Origin: Sphingomonas bacterium
Lineage (GTDB): Bacteria > Pseudomonadota > Alphaproteobacteria > Sphingomonadales > Sphingomonadaceae
Length of the DNA: 64,000 nucleotides
Assembly (NCBI RefSeq): GCF_028289855.1
Contig: NZ_JAQGKZ010000059.1
Coordinates: forward strand, 1-64,000
Direction: 5' to 3'
The notes beneath the pieces are model-generated. The model searched no databases, was not told the DNA's origin, and was given only the letters and a program-made list of their open reading frames with translations. The first letter of the stretch is position 1, and the number at the start of each line of letters is the position of its first letter. The translations under genes were made by a program, and so were the position numbers. Below, in pieces: positions 23,760 to 32,799 of this stretch.

Positions 23760-26507
23760 TCAGAATTGCGTGGTGAACCGCCCGTACAGGAACCGCCCGT
23801 TGAACCCGAACGGCGAAAAGCCGCTATACGGAATATACTGGTTCGAGATCGGATATTGCCCACCGACGCTGGCCGGACGGTTCCCGCGCGGGAAACCGGT
23901 CGGATAGATATCGAACAAATTGTTTGCCCCGAGCGCGAAGGTCGCATGCTCCTTGAAGGTGAAACGCACTTCGAGATCGGTGATCCATTTCGGCTTGAGG
24001 AACAGATCGTCGGGGCCGTAATCGGTCAGGCTGAGCGGATTGACGATCGGCGCCGAGGCGCCGGGCGCGATAACCTTGCCGTACCGCGTCGTCTTGGCCG
24101 AAATGCCGAACGCGCCGAGCGTGCCGTCCGCGCTCAACACAACCTTGTCCTTGGGTTGGCCGTTGGTGAAGCGAATGCCCTCGACGCGCCCGAACAGGAT
24201 CAGGTTGGGAATCTGCGCGAGCGGCCCGAGCGCGGCTATGCGGCGGTCGATCGAGTTGCTGTTATGGTTGTACGCCGCCGACAGCGACCAATTGCCGAAC
24301 CCTGCGACGTTGAACCGATAGGTGCCGACGACGTCGATGCCCTGGGTCGTCGTGTCGAGGCCGTTGATGAAGAATCGCGCCGCGCCGACCGACTGGTAGC
24401 CGTTGGCGTCGAGGATCGCCTTGACTGCGGCGTTGACCGCCGCCGTCCCGCTACCCGCCGCACCGAGATTCTCGGTCAGCACGATCCGGTCCTTGATCTC
24501 GATATGGTAGTAATCGACGGTGAGGTTGAAGCCGCGGAACGGGTTGGCGGTCGCGCCGACCGAAAAGTTGAGCGACTTTTCAGGCTTGAGCGGCTTCGAC
24601 CCGAGCGCGATGGCGACCGGACTCGACACCGGCAAGGTCGAGATGTCGACCGGCAGCCCGGCGATGAAGTTGGTCGACGTGGTCGTGAAGAATTGCTGGT
24701 GCAGCGACGGCGCGCGGAAGCCGTTTGACACCGATCCGCGGATCGCAAATCCTTTGACGAACTCGTACCGCGCCGCCAGCTTGCCGTTCCAGGTCTCGCC
24801 GAAATCGCTGAAATGCTCGTAACGGCCCGCAGCCTGGACGCTGAACCCGTCGACGATATCGGTGTCGAGCTCGACATAGCCGGCATAACTGTTGCGGCTG
24901 GCGTTGGTCGCCGCCGAAGCGGGGAAGCCGGGGAAGCCCTGTGCGCCGGCTGCCGCGCCGCGGCCCGGGAACGAGCACACGCTGGTGCCCGCATTATAAA
25001 CGCCGCCCAGGGTCGTGCAGTTGGCCGCGGTGGTGGTCTGCGACGCCATGAAATACGGGCCCGTGGCGTAGGATTGCACTTCGCCGGGCCGGATCTTGAA
25101 GTTTTCATCGCGATACTCGGCGCCGAACGCCAGGGTTAACGGCTTGGCGAACCCGAGGTCGAACTCCTTGCTGAGATCGAGGTTAGCGGTCAGCTGGCCG
25201 AATTCGAGCCCGCCCGAATCGAACGAATTCTTGCTGAGCGGCCCGTAGGACGTGTTGAGCGTGTTCTCGGTCCGGTAATCGAAGCGGTTGTTGCCGTAGA
25301 CGACCGACAGGTCGCTCTTGAGCCCGGCCAAGTCGCCCTTGACCCCGACGGCGATCGAATAATCGCGCAGTTTGGAGGCGATGAACGGCAGGAAGCCGTC
25401 CGGACGCAGCGCCACGAAATTGGCCGCGGTCGGCGTGGTCGACGGCGTGATCGTCGAGAAATCGCGGTTGGCGGCGGCGGATGCCTGGCGATAGTTTGCC
25501 GCCGAGCGGCCATTGCGCCGCGAATAGGAGCCGAACGCGTACAGTTCGAAATTGCCGATCGGCATGCCGGCATTGACGAACAGGTTGTAGTCCTCGGTCC
25601 GCGGATCGCCGAATTCGAAGTTGAGACGGTTGAACGTCGCTTCGCGCGGGTCGAACGCCGCAGTCGGGCGATTATAGTTCGGACGCGTGTCGTATCCTGC
25701 GCGATTGGTATTGTCGCGGTCGCGATATTCGCCGGTAATGTTGACGAAGCCCTGGCCGATCGGCAGGCCGACGTTCATCCCGATCGTCCACAGATCGCCG
25801 TCGTTGCGCTTCGCCTCGCCGCCAAAGGTCGCGGCCAGATAGCGCGTGTCGTTGGGGTCGAGCCCGAGCGCGACCGAAGTGAGACTGGGCACACCGTCGA
25901 GCGTGGTAACGTACTTGCCGTAGCTTACCGACGCCTTGCCGCCGTGGTTCGCCTTCTTGAGCTGGATGTTGATGACGCCCGCGATCGCGTCCGACCCGTA
26001 TTGCGAGGCCGCGCCATCGCGCAGCACCTCGACACGATCGATGGCGAGCGCCGGAATGCTGTTGAGATCGACTGCCGCCGATCCGCGCCCGACGGTGCCG
26101 TTGACGTTGATCAGCGCGGTCACGTGACGACGCTTGCCGTTGACCAGGACCAGCGTCTGGTCGGGGGCCAGCCCGCGCAGCGATGCGGGCCGGATCACGT
26201 CCGTGCCGTCGGCGATCGACGGCTGCGGAAAGTTGAACGACGGGACCAACGTGTTCAGGATCTTGGCCGTCTCACCCAGGCCCGAATTGCTGAGCTGAGC
26301 CGACGAGATGACGTCGATCGGCACGGCACTGTCGGCGACGGTGCGATTCGCGGCACGTGTGCCCGTGACGATAATGTCTTTTTCCGGCGCATCGCTCGCT
26401 TGCGGATCGGCCGCTTGCGGCTTGGCCGGCGCGTCCTGCGCGACAGCGGGCGTCGCCAGCGCGATCGCCGACACGGTGAATAACGATGTGATAATTGCGC
26501 GACGCAT
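23760..26507 (-). CDS. TonB-dependent receptor (large, sphingomonad type)
   Basis: This 915-residue receptor starts at the ATG at 26507 (MRRAIITSLF signal peptide, cleaved near ATPAVAQ). An ATG seven codons earlier gives MSNGESA. A Pro/Ala/Asp-rich stretch precedes the TonB box (KDIIVTGTR). The plug contains LRGLAPDQTLVLVNGKRRH and VEVLRDGAASQYGSDAIAGVINI. The barrel includes a Cys pair (NCTTLGGVYNAGTSVC) in an extracellular loop near residue 505, and the chain ends TTQF. The substrate is unknown and no transport or enzyme genes adjoin it. Confidence 0.93.
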   Translation of the reverse strand: MRRAIITSLFTVSAIALATPAVAQDAPAKPQAADPQASDAPEKDIIVTGTRAANRTVADSAVPIDVISSAQLSNSGLGETAKILNTLVPSFNFPQPSIADGTDVIRPASLRGLAPDQTLVLVNGKRRHVTALINVNGTVGRGSAAVDLNSIPALAIDRVEVLRDGAASQYGSDAIAGVINIQLKKANHGGKASVSYGKYVTTLDGVPSLTSVALGLDPNDTRYLAATFGGEAKRNDGDLWTIGMNVGLPIGQGFVNITGEYRDRDNTNRAGYDTRPNYNRPTAAFDPREATFNRLNFEFGDPRTEDYNLFVNAGMPIGNFELYAFGSYSRRNGRSAANYRQASAAANRDFSTITPSTTPTAANFVALRPDGFLPFIASKLRDYSIAVGVKGDLAGLKSDLSVVYGNNRFDYRTENTLNTSYGPLSKNSFDSGGLEFGQLTANLDLSKEFDLGFAKPLTLAFGAEYRDENFKIRPGEVQSYATGPYFMASQTTTAANCTTLGGVYNAGTSVCSFPGRGAAAGAQGFPGFPASAATNASRNSYAGYVELDTDIVDGFSVQAAGRYEHFSDFGETWNGKLAARYEFVKGFAIRGSVSNGFRAPSLHQQFFTTTSTNFIAGLPVDISTLPVSSPVAIALGSKPLKPEKSLNFSVGATANPFRGFNLTVDYYHIEIKDRIVLTENLGAAGSGTAAVNAAVKAILDANGYQSVGAARFFINGLDTTTQGIDVVGTYRFNVAGFGNWSLSAAYNHNSNSIDRRIAALGPLAQIPNLILFGRVEGIRFTNGQPKDKVVLSADGTLGAFGISAKTTRYGKVIAPGASAPIVNPLSLTDYGPDDLFLKPKWITDLEVRFTFKEHATFALGANNLFDIYPTGFPRGNRPASVGGQYPISNQYIPYSGFSPFGFNGRFLYGRFTTQF

Positions 26508-26690
26508 GGCCGATTCCCCATTTGACATGTTTTATGGCGGCGTCGGGCCCTCTCCTCCCTCAACCGTTACGGCGACTGTATGCGGTCACGTAAATGTAAC
26601 AACAAAGTTATGCTGCGGCCGCACAATACGCATATTTGGTGTGGCGGACGGGCAACACGCTTTTCGAAGGTGTCGCGGGCGCCTCGGCGG

Positions 26691-26719
26691 TTGACAGCGC
26701 GGCGCCCTTTGCCTAGTTG
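26691..26719 (+). promoter_or_regulatory. Probable sigma-70 promoter of rplU-rpmA
   Basis: TTGACA at 26691-26696 and TAGTTG at 26714-26719 are spaced 17 bases apart, about 65 bases before the L21 start. The rest of the 276-base gap to the TonB receptor shows no gene. Confidence 0.6.
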
Positions 26720-26783
26720 GCCCGTCTTTCCCAGGCAGGCTTACGCTTGCCGGGGTTCGTTTATTTGAAAAGTGATGAGGGCC

Positions 26784-27254
26784 ATGTTCGCAGTCGTGCG
26801 CACGGGCGGCAAGCAGTATCGCGTTGCCGCCGGAGACAAGATCGTCGTCGAGAAGATCGACGGTGAAGCCGGGGCGTCGATCACGCTCGGCGACGTCCTG
26901 CTCGCGGGCGAAGGCTCCGAGCTGAAATCGGTCGCCGGCCTGACCGTCGCCGCCGAGATCATCGCGCAAGCGAAGGCCGACAAGGTCATCGTCTTCAAGA
27001 AGCGCCGCCGTCAGAACTATCGCCGCAAGAACGGCCACCGCCAGAACCACACGATCCTGCGGATCGTGGCGATCGGCGCCGAAAAGAAGGCTGCAGCGCC
27101 GAAGAAGGCCGAAGAGCCCAAGGCCGAAGCCGCGCCGAAGGTAGAGACCAAGGCCGCCGCGCCCAAGAAGGCTGCTGCGCCCAAGACCGAAACTGCGGCT
27201 CCGGCCGCCAAGACCCCGGCGAAGAAGCCGGCGGCCAAGAAGACCGCGGAGTAA
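26784..27254 (+). CDS. rplU: 50S ribosomal protein L21 with Ala/Lys-rich tail
   Basis: The first 100 residues are a normal L21: [20 protein letters not shown], then [20 protein letters not shown], binding 23S rRNA in the large subunit. About 55 further residues are a low-complexity tail of Ala, Lys, Pro and Glu (repeats of KKA and APK). The ATG at 26784 gives the conserved MFAVV start; ATG at 26775 and GTG at 26772 are less likely. rpmA follows six bases after the stop, the usual order. Similar basic tails occur in some alphaproteobacterial L21 proteins, but this one is long. Confidence 0.95.
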   Translation: MFAVVRTGGKQYRVAAGDKIVVEKIDGEAGASITLGDVLLAGEGSELKSVAGLTVAAEIIAQAKADKVIVFKKRRRQNYRRKNGHRQNHTILRIVAIGAEKKAAAPKKAEEPKAEAAPKVETKAAAPKKAAAPKTETAAPAAKTPAKKPAAKKTAE

Positions 27255-27260
27255 GTCGAG

Positions 27261-27530
27261 ATGGCACATAAGAAAGCAGGCGGTTCGTCGCGCAACGGTC
27301 GTGATTCGGCCGGTCGTCGCCTCGGCGTCAAGAAGTTCGGTGGCGAAGCCGCCGTCGCGGGCAACATCCTGGTGCGTCAGCGCGGGACCAAATTCTACGC
27401 GGGCCGCAACGTGGGCATGGGCAAGGACCATACGCTGTTCGCGCTCGTCGATGGCCGCGTGACCTTCCACGACGGCAAGCTTGGCCGAAAGTTCTGTTCG
27501 GTCGACATGCCGGCGATTGCGGCCGAATAA
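27261..27530 (+). CDS. rpmA: 50S ribosomal protein L27
   Basis: This 89-residue protein is a complete L27, with [28 protein letters not shown] and the conserved [15 protein letters not shown]. Its N-terminal tail reaches towards the peptidyl transferase centre. The second residue is Ala with no extra cleaved leader of the Firmicutes type. It sits six bases after rplU and is followed by a strong intrinsic terminator. obgE, often the third gene of this operon, is here 1.5 kb further on, separated by an acetyltransferase and a TetR gene. Confidence 0.97.
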   Translation: MAHKKAGGSSRNGRDSAGRRLGVKKFGGEAAVAGNILVRQRGTKFYAGRNVGMGKDHTLFALVDGRVTFHDGKLGRKFCSVDMPAIAAE

Positions 27531-27590
27531 CATCGGGTGACCAACCGGGTTGCCCACCAGGGCGATCCGGGGTTTCGATGCGAAATCCGA

Positions 27591-27623
27591 AAAGGGAGAC
27601 GGGTCGCCCCGGCTCCCTTTTTT
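27591..27623 (+). terminator. Intrinsic terminator of rplU-rpmA
   Basis: The arms AAAGGGAG and CTCCCTTT flank a G/C-rich 14-base loop and continue into a run of six T. It lies 60 bases after the rpmA stop. Confidence 0.85.
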
Positions 27624-27696
27624 CATGCTCCCCCCACTTGTCGTCGCGCGACCGTCACATCGACGTGCGAGCGCCGCAACGATCGCGGAGAGTGAG

Positions 27697-28242
27697 ATGT
27701 TCGCACGGACCAAGAGACTGACATTGCGCCCCGGCTGGCCCGAGGACGCCCTGGTGCTGACCAAAGCGATCGCGCATGAGGACGTCGCGTTCAAGCTGTC
27801 GCGCCTGCCGTGGCCCTATACCGAGGCGCATGCCGCCGAGTGGCTGGCGATGCCGCGCGCGCATGACAACGTGACGTGTCTGATCCTCGCGCACGAGGAC
27901 ACGACGCCGCGGCTGGTCGGCGCGGTCGGGATCCATCCCAACGAGCACGGGCCGGGGCACGAAATCGGCTATTGGCTGACCCCCAATGCCTGGGGCCGTG
28001 GCTATGCCACCGAGGCAGGGCAGGCGATGCTCGGCATCGCACGTTACGCGATGGGCCTGCGGCGGCTGGTGTCGGGGCATTTCCTCGACAACCCGGCGTC
28101 GGGCAACGTGTTGCGCAAGCTCGGCTTTCGGCAGACCGGCACCGAAAAGCGGCTGTGCCTGGCGCGCGGGATCGAGGTCGATTGCGCGACGCTCGAGCTC
28201 GATTTCGAGCCCGAAGAACCGCGAATGTGCATCGCGGCGTAA
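27697..28242 (+). CDS. GNAT-family N-acetyltransferase (RimJ/RimL type)
   Basis: This 181-residue acetyltransferase starts at the ATG at 27697, with GGAG six to seven bases upstream. It begins RTKRLTLRPGWPEDAL and has the acetyl-CoA loop EIGYWLTPNAWGRGYATEA near residue 90, followed by LDNPASGNVLRKLGFRQTG. These match RimJ/RimL-type enzymes that acetylate protein N-termini or small amines. It is a single gene between the rplU-rpmA terminator and a TetR gene. The substrate is unknown. A longer frame from 27550 would run through the terminator and was rejected. Confidence 0.87.
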   Translation: MFARTKRLTLRPGWPEDALVLTKAIAHEDVAFKLSRLPWPYTEAHAAEWLAMPRAHDNVTCLILAHEDTTPRLVGAVGIHPNEHGPGHEIGYWLTPNAWGRGYATEAGQAMLGIARYAMGLRRLVSGHFLDNPASGNVLRKLGFRQTGTEKRLCLARGIEVDCATLELDFEPEEPRMCIAA

Positions 28243-28318
28243 TCTTGCCGTCGCCGCCCGATAGCACGCGGGCGGCGGCGGATTGATTTCGCGCGATAAA
28301 CCGCCGACAGACTCCAGC

Positions 28319-28921
28319 ATGTCCGTCACTCCCCTCCCCGTTCGCCGCCGCCTCTCCCCGGAGGAGTCGCGCGACGCGGCGCTCGATGCCGCGCGCGCGC
28401 TGCTGGTCGAGTTCGGCCCCCAAGCGGTGACGCTGAAGGCGGTCGCGGCGCGGATCGGGCGGACGCACGCCAACCTGCTCCACCATTTCGGCTCGGCCGC
28501 GGGGCTGCAGCAAGCGCTGATCGGGCGGATGGCGGCGTTCATCACCACGACGATCAAGGAAACCGTGATCCGCCAGCGCGCCGGCGATCAGAACCCGCGC
28601 GAAGTCGTCGACCTGGCGTTCGACGCGTTCGACACCGGCGGCGCGGGGGCGCTGGCGAGCTGGATGATCCTGTCGGGCAACGAGGATGCGCTCGACCCGA
28701 TTCTCAAGGCGATCCACGACCTGGTCGAAGAATTGAGCGAGGATCATTCGAAGGACGAACTGCCGATCGAGGACGAAACGCTCCAGCTCGTCATCATGGC
28801 GCTCGGCGATGCGCTGTTCGGTGCGCCGCTGACGCGCGTGCTGGGACTGCCGCGCGAGCGGGCGCGGGAGCTCGCGTTGCAGTCGTTGATCGCGGGCGGC
28901 GCGGGGCGGCAGCAAAAGTGA
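28319..28921 (+). CDS. TetR-family transcriptional regulator
   Basis: This 200-residue protein has the TetR helix-turn-helix at residues 12-60 (ALDAARALLVEFGPQAVTLKAVAARIGRTHANLLHHFGSAAGL) and an all-helical ligand domain after that. It begins at the ATG at 28319; an upstream TTG extension has no ribosome site. No divergent target gene is adjacent, the neighbours being a co-directional acetyltransferase upstream and obgE downstream, so its target is not evident. Two perfect hairpins follow before obgE. Confidence 0.88.
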   Translation: MSVTPLPVRRRLSPEESRDAALDAARALLVEFGPQAVTLKAVAARIGRTHANLLHHFGSAAGLQQALIGRMAAFITTTIKETVIRQRAGDQNPREVVDLAFDAFDTGGAGALASWMILSGNEDALDPILKAIHDLVEELSEDHSKDELPIEDETLQLVIMALGDALFGAPLTRVLGLPRERARELALQSLIAGGAGRQQK

Positions 28922-28933
28922 TGATGCGGACCC

Positions 28934-29015
28934 GGCGTGGCAAAGCCACGCCGTCGGTCGGAGCGCTGCTCCGCCGGCCGGGCGGCCGCTGAGTCGCTTT
29001 AGCTGCGCTAAAGCG
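28934..29015 (+). other. Two perfect hairpins between the TetR gene and obgE
   Basis: GGCGTGGC/GCCACGCC (28934-28952, loop AAA) and CGCTTTAG/CTAAAGCG (28995-29015, five-base loop) fill most of the 108-base gap. The second ends 14 bases before the obgE ATG and could mask its ribosome site. Neither has a T run. Confidence 0.6.
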
Positions 29016-29029
29016 CTACGCGGCTCGCC

Positions 29030-30073
29030 ATGCACTTCCTCGACCAAGCAAAAATCTACGCCTGTTCCGGCTCGGGCGGCCCCGGCGCCGTCAGTTTCCG
29101 GCGCGAAAAGTTCATTGAATATGGCGGTCCCGACGGCGGCAATGGCGGCAAGGGTGGCGACATCATCTTCGAGAGCGTCGCCGGGCTGAATACGCTGATC
29201 GACTTTCGCTATACCCAGCATTTCCGCGCGCCGCGCGGCAAGGGCGGGTCGGGCAGCAACCGCACCGGCGCGGGCGGCGACGATCTGGTCATCAAGGTAC
29301 CGGTCGGCACCCAAGTCCTGTCCGAGGACAAGCAAGACGTGCTGCTCGACTTCACCAAGCCCGGCGAGCGCGTCGTGTTCCTGCGGGGCGGCGACGGCGG
29401 GCGCGGCAATGCCAGCTACAAGACATCGACCAACCGCACCCCGCGCCAGCACGGCACCGGCTGGCCCGAGCAGGAAGCGTGGCTGTGGCTGCGGCTCAAA
29501 TTGCTCGCCGACGCGGGGCTTGTCGGGCTGCCCAATGCCGGCAAGTCGACCTTCATCAACCAGGTGACGAACGCGCAGGCCAAGGTCGGCGAATATGCCT
29601 TCACCACCACCCGCCCGCAATTGGGCGTGGTGCGCCACCACCAGCGCGAGTTCGTCGTCGCCGACATCCCCGGCTTGATCAAGGGCGCCGCCGAGGGCGC
29701 GGGAATCGGCGACCGCTTCCTCGGGCATATCGAGCGCTGCCAGGTGCTGCTCCACCTGGTCGATGCGAACGACAAGTACGTCGCCGAAAGCTATCGCATC
29801 GTCCGCGACGAGTTGGAGAATTACGGCGCGGGCCTGACCGACAAGAAGGTCGTCGTCGCGCTCAACAAGATCGACACGCTCGACGACGAACTGATCGCCG
29901 CACTGTCGGGCGAGCTGGAAGAAGCTAGCGGGGCGGAGGTCATCCCGATCTCAGGCGCAGCCGGGACCGGCGTGGACTGGGTGCTCGACAAACTACTCGA
30001 CGCGATCGGCGACCACGCCAAGGTCAGCGCCGACGACCAAGGCGAGGACGCGATCGAATGGTCGCCGATCTAA
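29030..30073 (+). CDS. obgE: Obg family GTPase
   Basis: This 347-residue protein has the glycine-rich Obg fold at residues 1-158 (GSGGPGAVSFRREKF, GGPDGGNGGKGGDIIFE). The GTPase domain follows with the P-loop GLPNAGKSTFI, the switch DIPGLIKGAAEGAGIGDRFLGHIERC and NKIDT. Obg acts in late 50S subunit assembly and stress signalling. The ATG at 29030 has no strong ribosome site visible because a hairpin occupies the upstream region. It lacks the C-terminal OCT domain of Firmicutes Obg, as expected for this class. Confidence 0.97.
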   Translation: MHFLDQAKIYACSGSGGPGAVSFRREKFIEYGGPDGGNGGKGGDIIFESVAGLNTLIDFRYTQHFRAPRGKGGSGSNRTGAGGDDLVIKVPVGTQVLSEDKQDVLLDFTKPGERVVFLRGGDGGRGNASYKTSTNRTPRQHGTGWPEQEAWLWLRLKLLADAGLVGLPNAGKSTFINQVTNAQAKVGEYAFTTTRPQLGVVRHHQREFVVADIPGLIKGAAEGAGIGDRFLGHIERCQVLLHLVDANDKYVAESYRIVRDELENYGAGLTDKKVVVALNKIDTLDDELIAALSGELEEASGAEVIPISGAAGTGVDWVLDKLLDAIGDHAKVSADDQGEDAIEWSPI

Positions 30074-30116
30074 TCCGCGGCCGACCACAATAGTCAGGCT
30101 GGACGTCCGAACGCGA

Positions 30117-30731
30117 TTGATCGCCGTCGCGTTGTCGAGCCTCGCCGGGTTCGCCGACGCGCTCGGCTTCCTCGCTTCCGGCGGCTTCTTCGTCTCTTTC
30201 ATGAGCGGCAACTCGACCCGGCTGGGAGTAGGGCTGGCTTTCGCGCCGAGGCTCGCGGCCATCGCGGCTTCGCTTATCCTCGCGTTCGTGCTCGGCGTGA
30301 CGGTGGCAAGCTTGCTGCGGCGTGCGGTCCCGGCCCGGCGCGCGGCGGTCACCGTGTTGTTGGCGGCGGTCACGCTGACGTTGGCGGCGGTCGTCCATCG
30401 TATCGCCCCGCCGCTGGTCACGCTCGCCCTGATCGCGGCGGCGATGGGCGCGGAAAACGTCGCCTTTGCCATCGGCGGCGATGTGATCGGCCTCACCTAT
30501 ATGACCGGCACGTTGGTCAAGATCGGGCAACGGATCGCGACCGCGCTTACAGGGGGCGACCCGTGGGGCTGGCTCCTTTACGCCTTGCTGTGGACCAGCT
30601 TGATCAGCGGCGGCGTGCTCGGCGCGCTTGCTTACCAGCTGCTCGCACTCGATGCGTTGTGGGTCGCGGCCGCGCTGACCGCGTCGCTGGCTCTCATACT
30701 CTGGCGCCTCTCGACGTCGAGCCAATGGTGA
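30117..30731 (+). CDS. YoaK/DUF1275 family membrane protein
   Basis: This protein of about 204 residues has five to six hydrophobic helices and the DUF1275 landmarks SSLAGFADALGFLASGGFFVSFMSGNSTRLG near the start and MGAENVAF followed by LTYMTGTLVKIGQ in the second half. The two repeated MSGN/MTGT segments are characteristic. The function of the family is not known; a transport role has been suggested. The start is uncertain: no ATG is available, and the TTG at 30117 or the CTG at 30099 are the candidates. It follows obgE by 43 bases. Confidence 0.8.
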   Translation: MIAVALSSLAGFADALGFLASGGFFVSFMSGNSTRLGVGLAFAPRLAAIAASLILAFVLGVTVASLLRRAVPARRAAVTVLLAAVTLTLAAVVHRIAPPLVTLALIAAAMGAENVAFAIGGDVIGLTYMTGTLVKIGQRIATALTGGDPWGWLLYALLWTSLISGGVLGALAYQLLALDALWVAAALTASLALILWRLSTSSQW

Positions 30732-30784
30732 ACGGGCAAAGCAATCCCATTGGTGGATGGCAGCACTCGCGCTAACGGTCCGCG

Positions 30785-31894
30785 GTGTCTTGTTTCTCGC
30801 CCGCCTCCTGTCCGCGCCTGATCGTCAAGGTCGGGTCGTCGCTGCTCGTCACGCCGGAGGGCGACGTGCGGCGCGCGTGGCTGGCGAGCCTTGCCGCCGA
30901 CCTCGCTACGGCGGTCAACACCGGGCAACAAATCGCTATCGTCTCGTCCGGCGCCATCGCGCTCGGCGCGCGGCGGTTGAAGCTGGCGAAGGGCGGGCGG
31001 GCCTCGCTCGAAGACGCGCAGGCTGCAGCCGCGACCGGGCAGATTGCGCTGAGTCAGGTCTGGGCCGAATGCCTCGCCGCAGAGGGGTTGACCGCGGCGC
31101 AGATGCTCGTGACGCTCGACGATCTCGAGGACCGGCGACGCTATCTCAATGCAGCGGCGACGCTCAACCGGTTGCTGACGCTCCGCGTGGTGCCGGTGAT
31201 CAACGAGAATGACAGCGTCGCGACCGAGGAAATCCGCTTTGGCGACAACGACCGGCTCGCCGCGCGCGTGGCGCAGGCGGCGGGCGCGCAAGGCGTATTG
31301 CTGCTGTCCGATGTCGATGGCTTGTACGACCGCGACCCGGCGCAGGACGGCGCCACGCTGATCGCGCACGTCGCTCGCATCGATGCCGCGATCGAGGCGA
31401 TGGCAGGCGGATCGTCGTCGGGGATGGGGTCGGGTGGCATGTCCTCCAAGGTGCAGGCGGCGCGGATCGCGACGCGCGCGGGGATCGCGCTCGCCATCGC
31501 CAACGGGCGGGTCGATCATCCGCTGGCGCGCTATGTCGAGAGCGGGCGCGGAACACTATTCACCGCCGAACGCACGGCGACGGCGCATAAGGCATGGCTC
31601 GGCGGGCGGCTGAGCGTGCGCGGGACGATCCATGTCGATGCGGGCGCGGTGGCGGCGCTGGCGCAGGGCAAGAGCTTGCTGCCGGCCGGTGCGGTGCGGA
31701 TCGAGGGACAGTTCGCGCGCGGCGACCGCGTCGCGATCGCGGGACCGGACGGCGTGTTTGCCAACGGCCTCGCCGAATATGACGCTGCGGATGCCGTGCG
31801 GTTGGCTGGCAAGCGCAGCGACGAAGCGGCGGCGATATTAGGATATTCCCCTCGCGCGGCGCTGGTGCATCGCAACCATATGGTACTGGCATGA
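30785..31894 (+). CDS. proB: Glutamate 5-kinase
   Basis: This 369-residue enzyme phosphorylates glutamate in the first step of proline synthesis. The amino-acid kinase domain (residues 10-255) shows LIVKVGSSLLV, IVSSGAIALGA, PVINENDSVATEEIRFGDND and LLLSDVDGLYDRDP. A C-terminal PUA domain (about 275-365) follows. The GTG at 30785 gives the start. The stop overlaps the ATG of the next gene (ATGA), coupling proline synthesis to a CerR-like gene, probably by chance of operon history. proA is not in the window. Confidence 0.95.
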   Translation: MSCFSPASCPRLIVKVGSSLLVTPEGDVRRAWLASLAADLATAVNTGQQIAIVSSGAIALGARRLKLAKGGRASLEDAQAAAATGQIALSQVWAECLAAEGLTAAQMLVTLDDLEDRRRYLNAAATLNRLLTLRVVPVINENDSVATEEIRFGDNDRLAARVAQAAGAQGVLLLSDVDGLYDRDPAQDGATLIAHVARIDAAIEAMAGGSSSGMGSGGMSSKVQAARIATRAGIALAIANGRVDHPLARYVESGRGTLFTAERTATAHKAWLGGRLSVRGTIHVDAGAVAALAQGKSLLPAGAVRIEGQFARGDRVAIAGPDGVFANGLAEYDAADAVRLAGKRSDEAAAILGYSPRAALVHRNHMVLA

Positions 31895-32799
31895 CCGTCA
31901 TCGCGCTGACCGGCGGGACCGGGTTCGTCGGCAGCCATGTGATCGACCAAGCGCTTACTGCCGGGCTCGACCTGCGCGCGCTTACCCGCCGCCCGCAGCC
32001 CGAGCGCGCGGGCGTGACGTGGATCGCGGGGGCGCTCGACGATCCCGCCGGCCTCGCCAAGCTGGTTAAAGGTGCCGATGCGGTGTTGCACGTCGCGGGG
32101 GTGATCAACGCGCCCGACCGCGCCGGGTTCGCGGCGGGCAATATCGAGGGGACGCGCGCGATGATCGCCGCCGCCCAGCAAGCAGGCATCCGGCGCGTCG
32201 TCCAGGTATCGTCGCTCGCCGCGCGCGAGCCGGGCCTGTCGGACTACGGCTGGTCGAAGGCCGAGGCCGACAAGGTGCTGATGGCGAGCGACCTCGACTG
32301 GACGATCGTCCGCCCGCCGGCGATCTTCGGCCCGCGCGACAACGAAATGCTCGAGCTATTCAAGCTCGCCAAGAAGCACGTCATTCCGCTGCCCCCTGTC
32401 GGCGGCCGTCTGTCGGTGATCGCGGTCGAGGAGCTGGTACGGCTCTTGATCGCGTTACCCGCCAGCAACGCGCTGACTCGCCAGATCGTCGAGCCCGACG
32501 ATGGCCGCCCCGACGGCTGGGACCATCGCGACCTGGCGCGCGCGATCGGCGTGGTGACCAACAGCAAGGTCTTTCCGTTCCCCCTGCCCCGCATCGTACT
32601 GAACGCGGTCGCGGCGGCCGACGGACTATTTCGCGGCAAAGGCGCGAAGCTCACCCCCGACCGAGTCCGCTATTTCTGCCACAAGGACTGGGTCTCGCAC
32701 GCCGCACCGCCGCCCGAGGTGTGGATGCCGCAAACCGACACCCGCGATGCGCTCGCCGCGACCGCTTCATGGTATCGCGCGAACGGCCTTCTGCGCTGA
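31891..32799 (+). CDS. NAD(P)-dependent epimerase-type reductase, CerR-like
   Basis: This 302-residue extended short-chain dehydrogenase has the GGTGFVGSHV nucleotide-binding start, the conserved YGWSKAEAD catalytic Tyr-Lys pair (near residue 125) and a RPPAIFGPRDNEML substrate segment. In Caulobacter an epimerase-type reductase, CerR, reduces the 3-keto group during ceramide synthesis, and its gene lies near spt. Here the gene is followed within 2 kb by a dedicated acyl carrier protein and serine palmitoyltransferase, so CerR is the favoured reading. The alternative is a complex I NDUFA9-like protein, which belongs to the same family. Confidence 0.72.
   Translation: MTVIALTGGTGFVGSHVIDQALTAGLDLRALTRRPQPERAGVTWIAGALDDPAGLAKLVKGADAVLHVAGVINAPDRAGFAAGNIEGTRAMIAAAQQAGIRRVVQVSSLAAREPGLSDYGWSKAEADKVLMASDLDWTIVRPPAIFGPRDNEMLELFKLAKKHVIPLPPVGGRLSVIAVEELVRLLIALPASNALTRQIVEPDDGRPDGWDHRDLARAIGVVTNSKVFPFPLPRIVLNAVAAADGLFRGKGAKLTPDRVRYFCHKDWVSHAAPPPEVWMPQTDTRDALAATASWYRANGLLR

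Noticed and set aside
27791..29755. Open frame of 654 codons on the minus strand
   Set aside because: It is antisense to the acetyltransferase, the TetR gene and obgE, all of which are clear genes.
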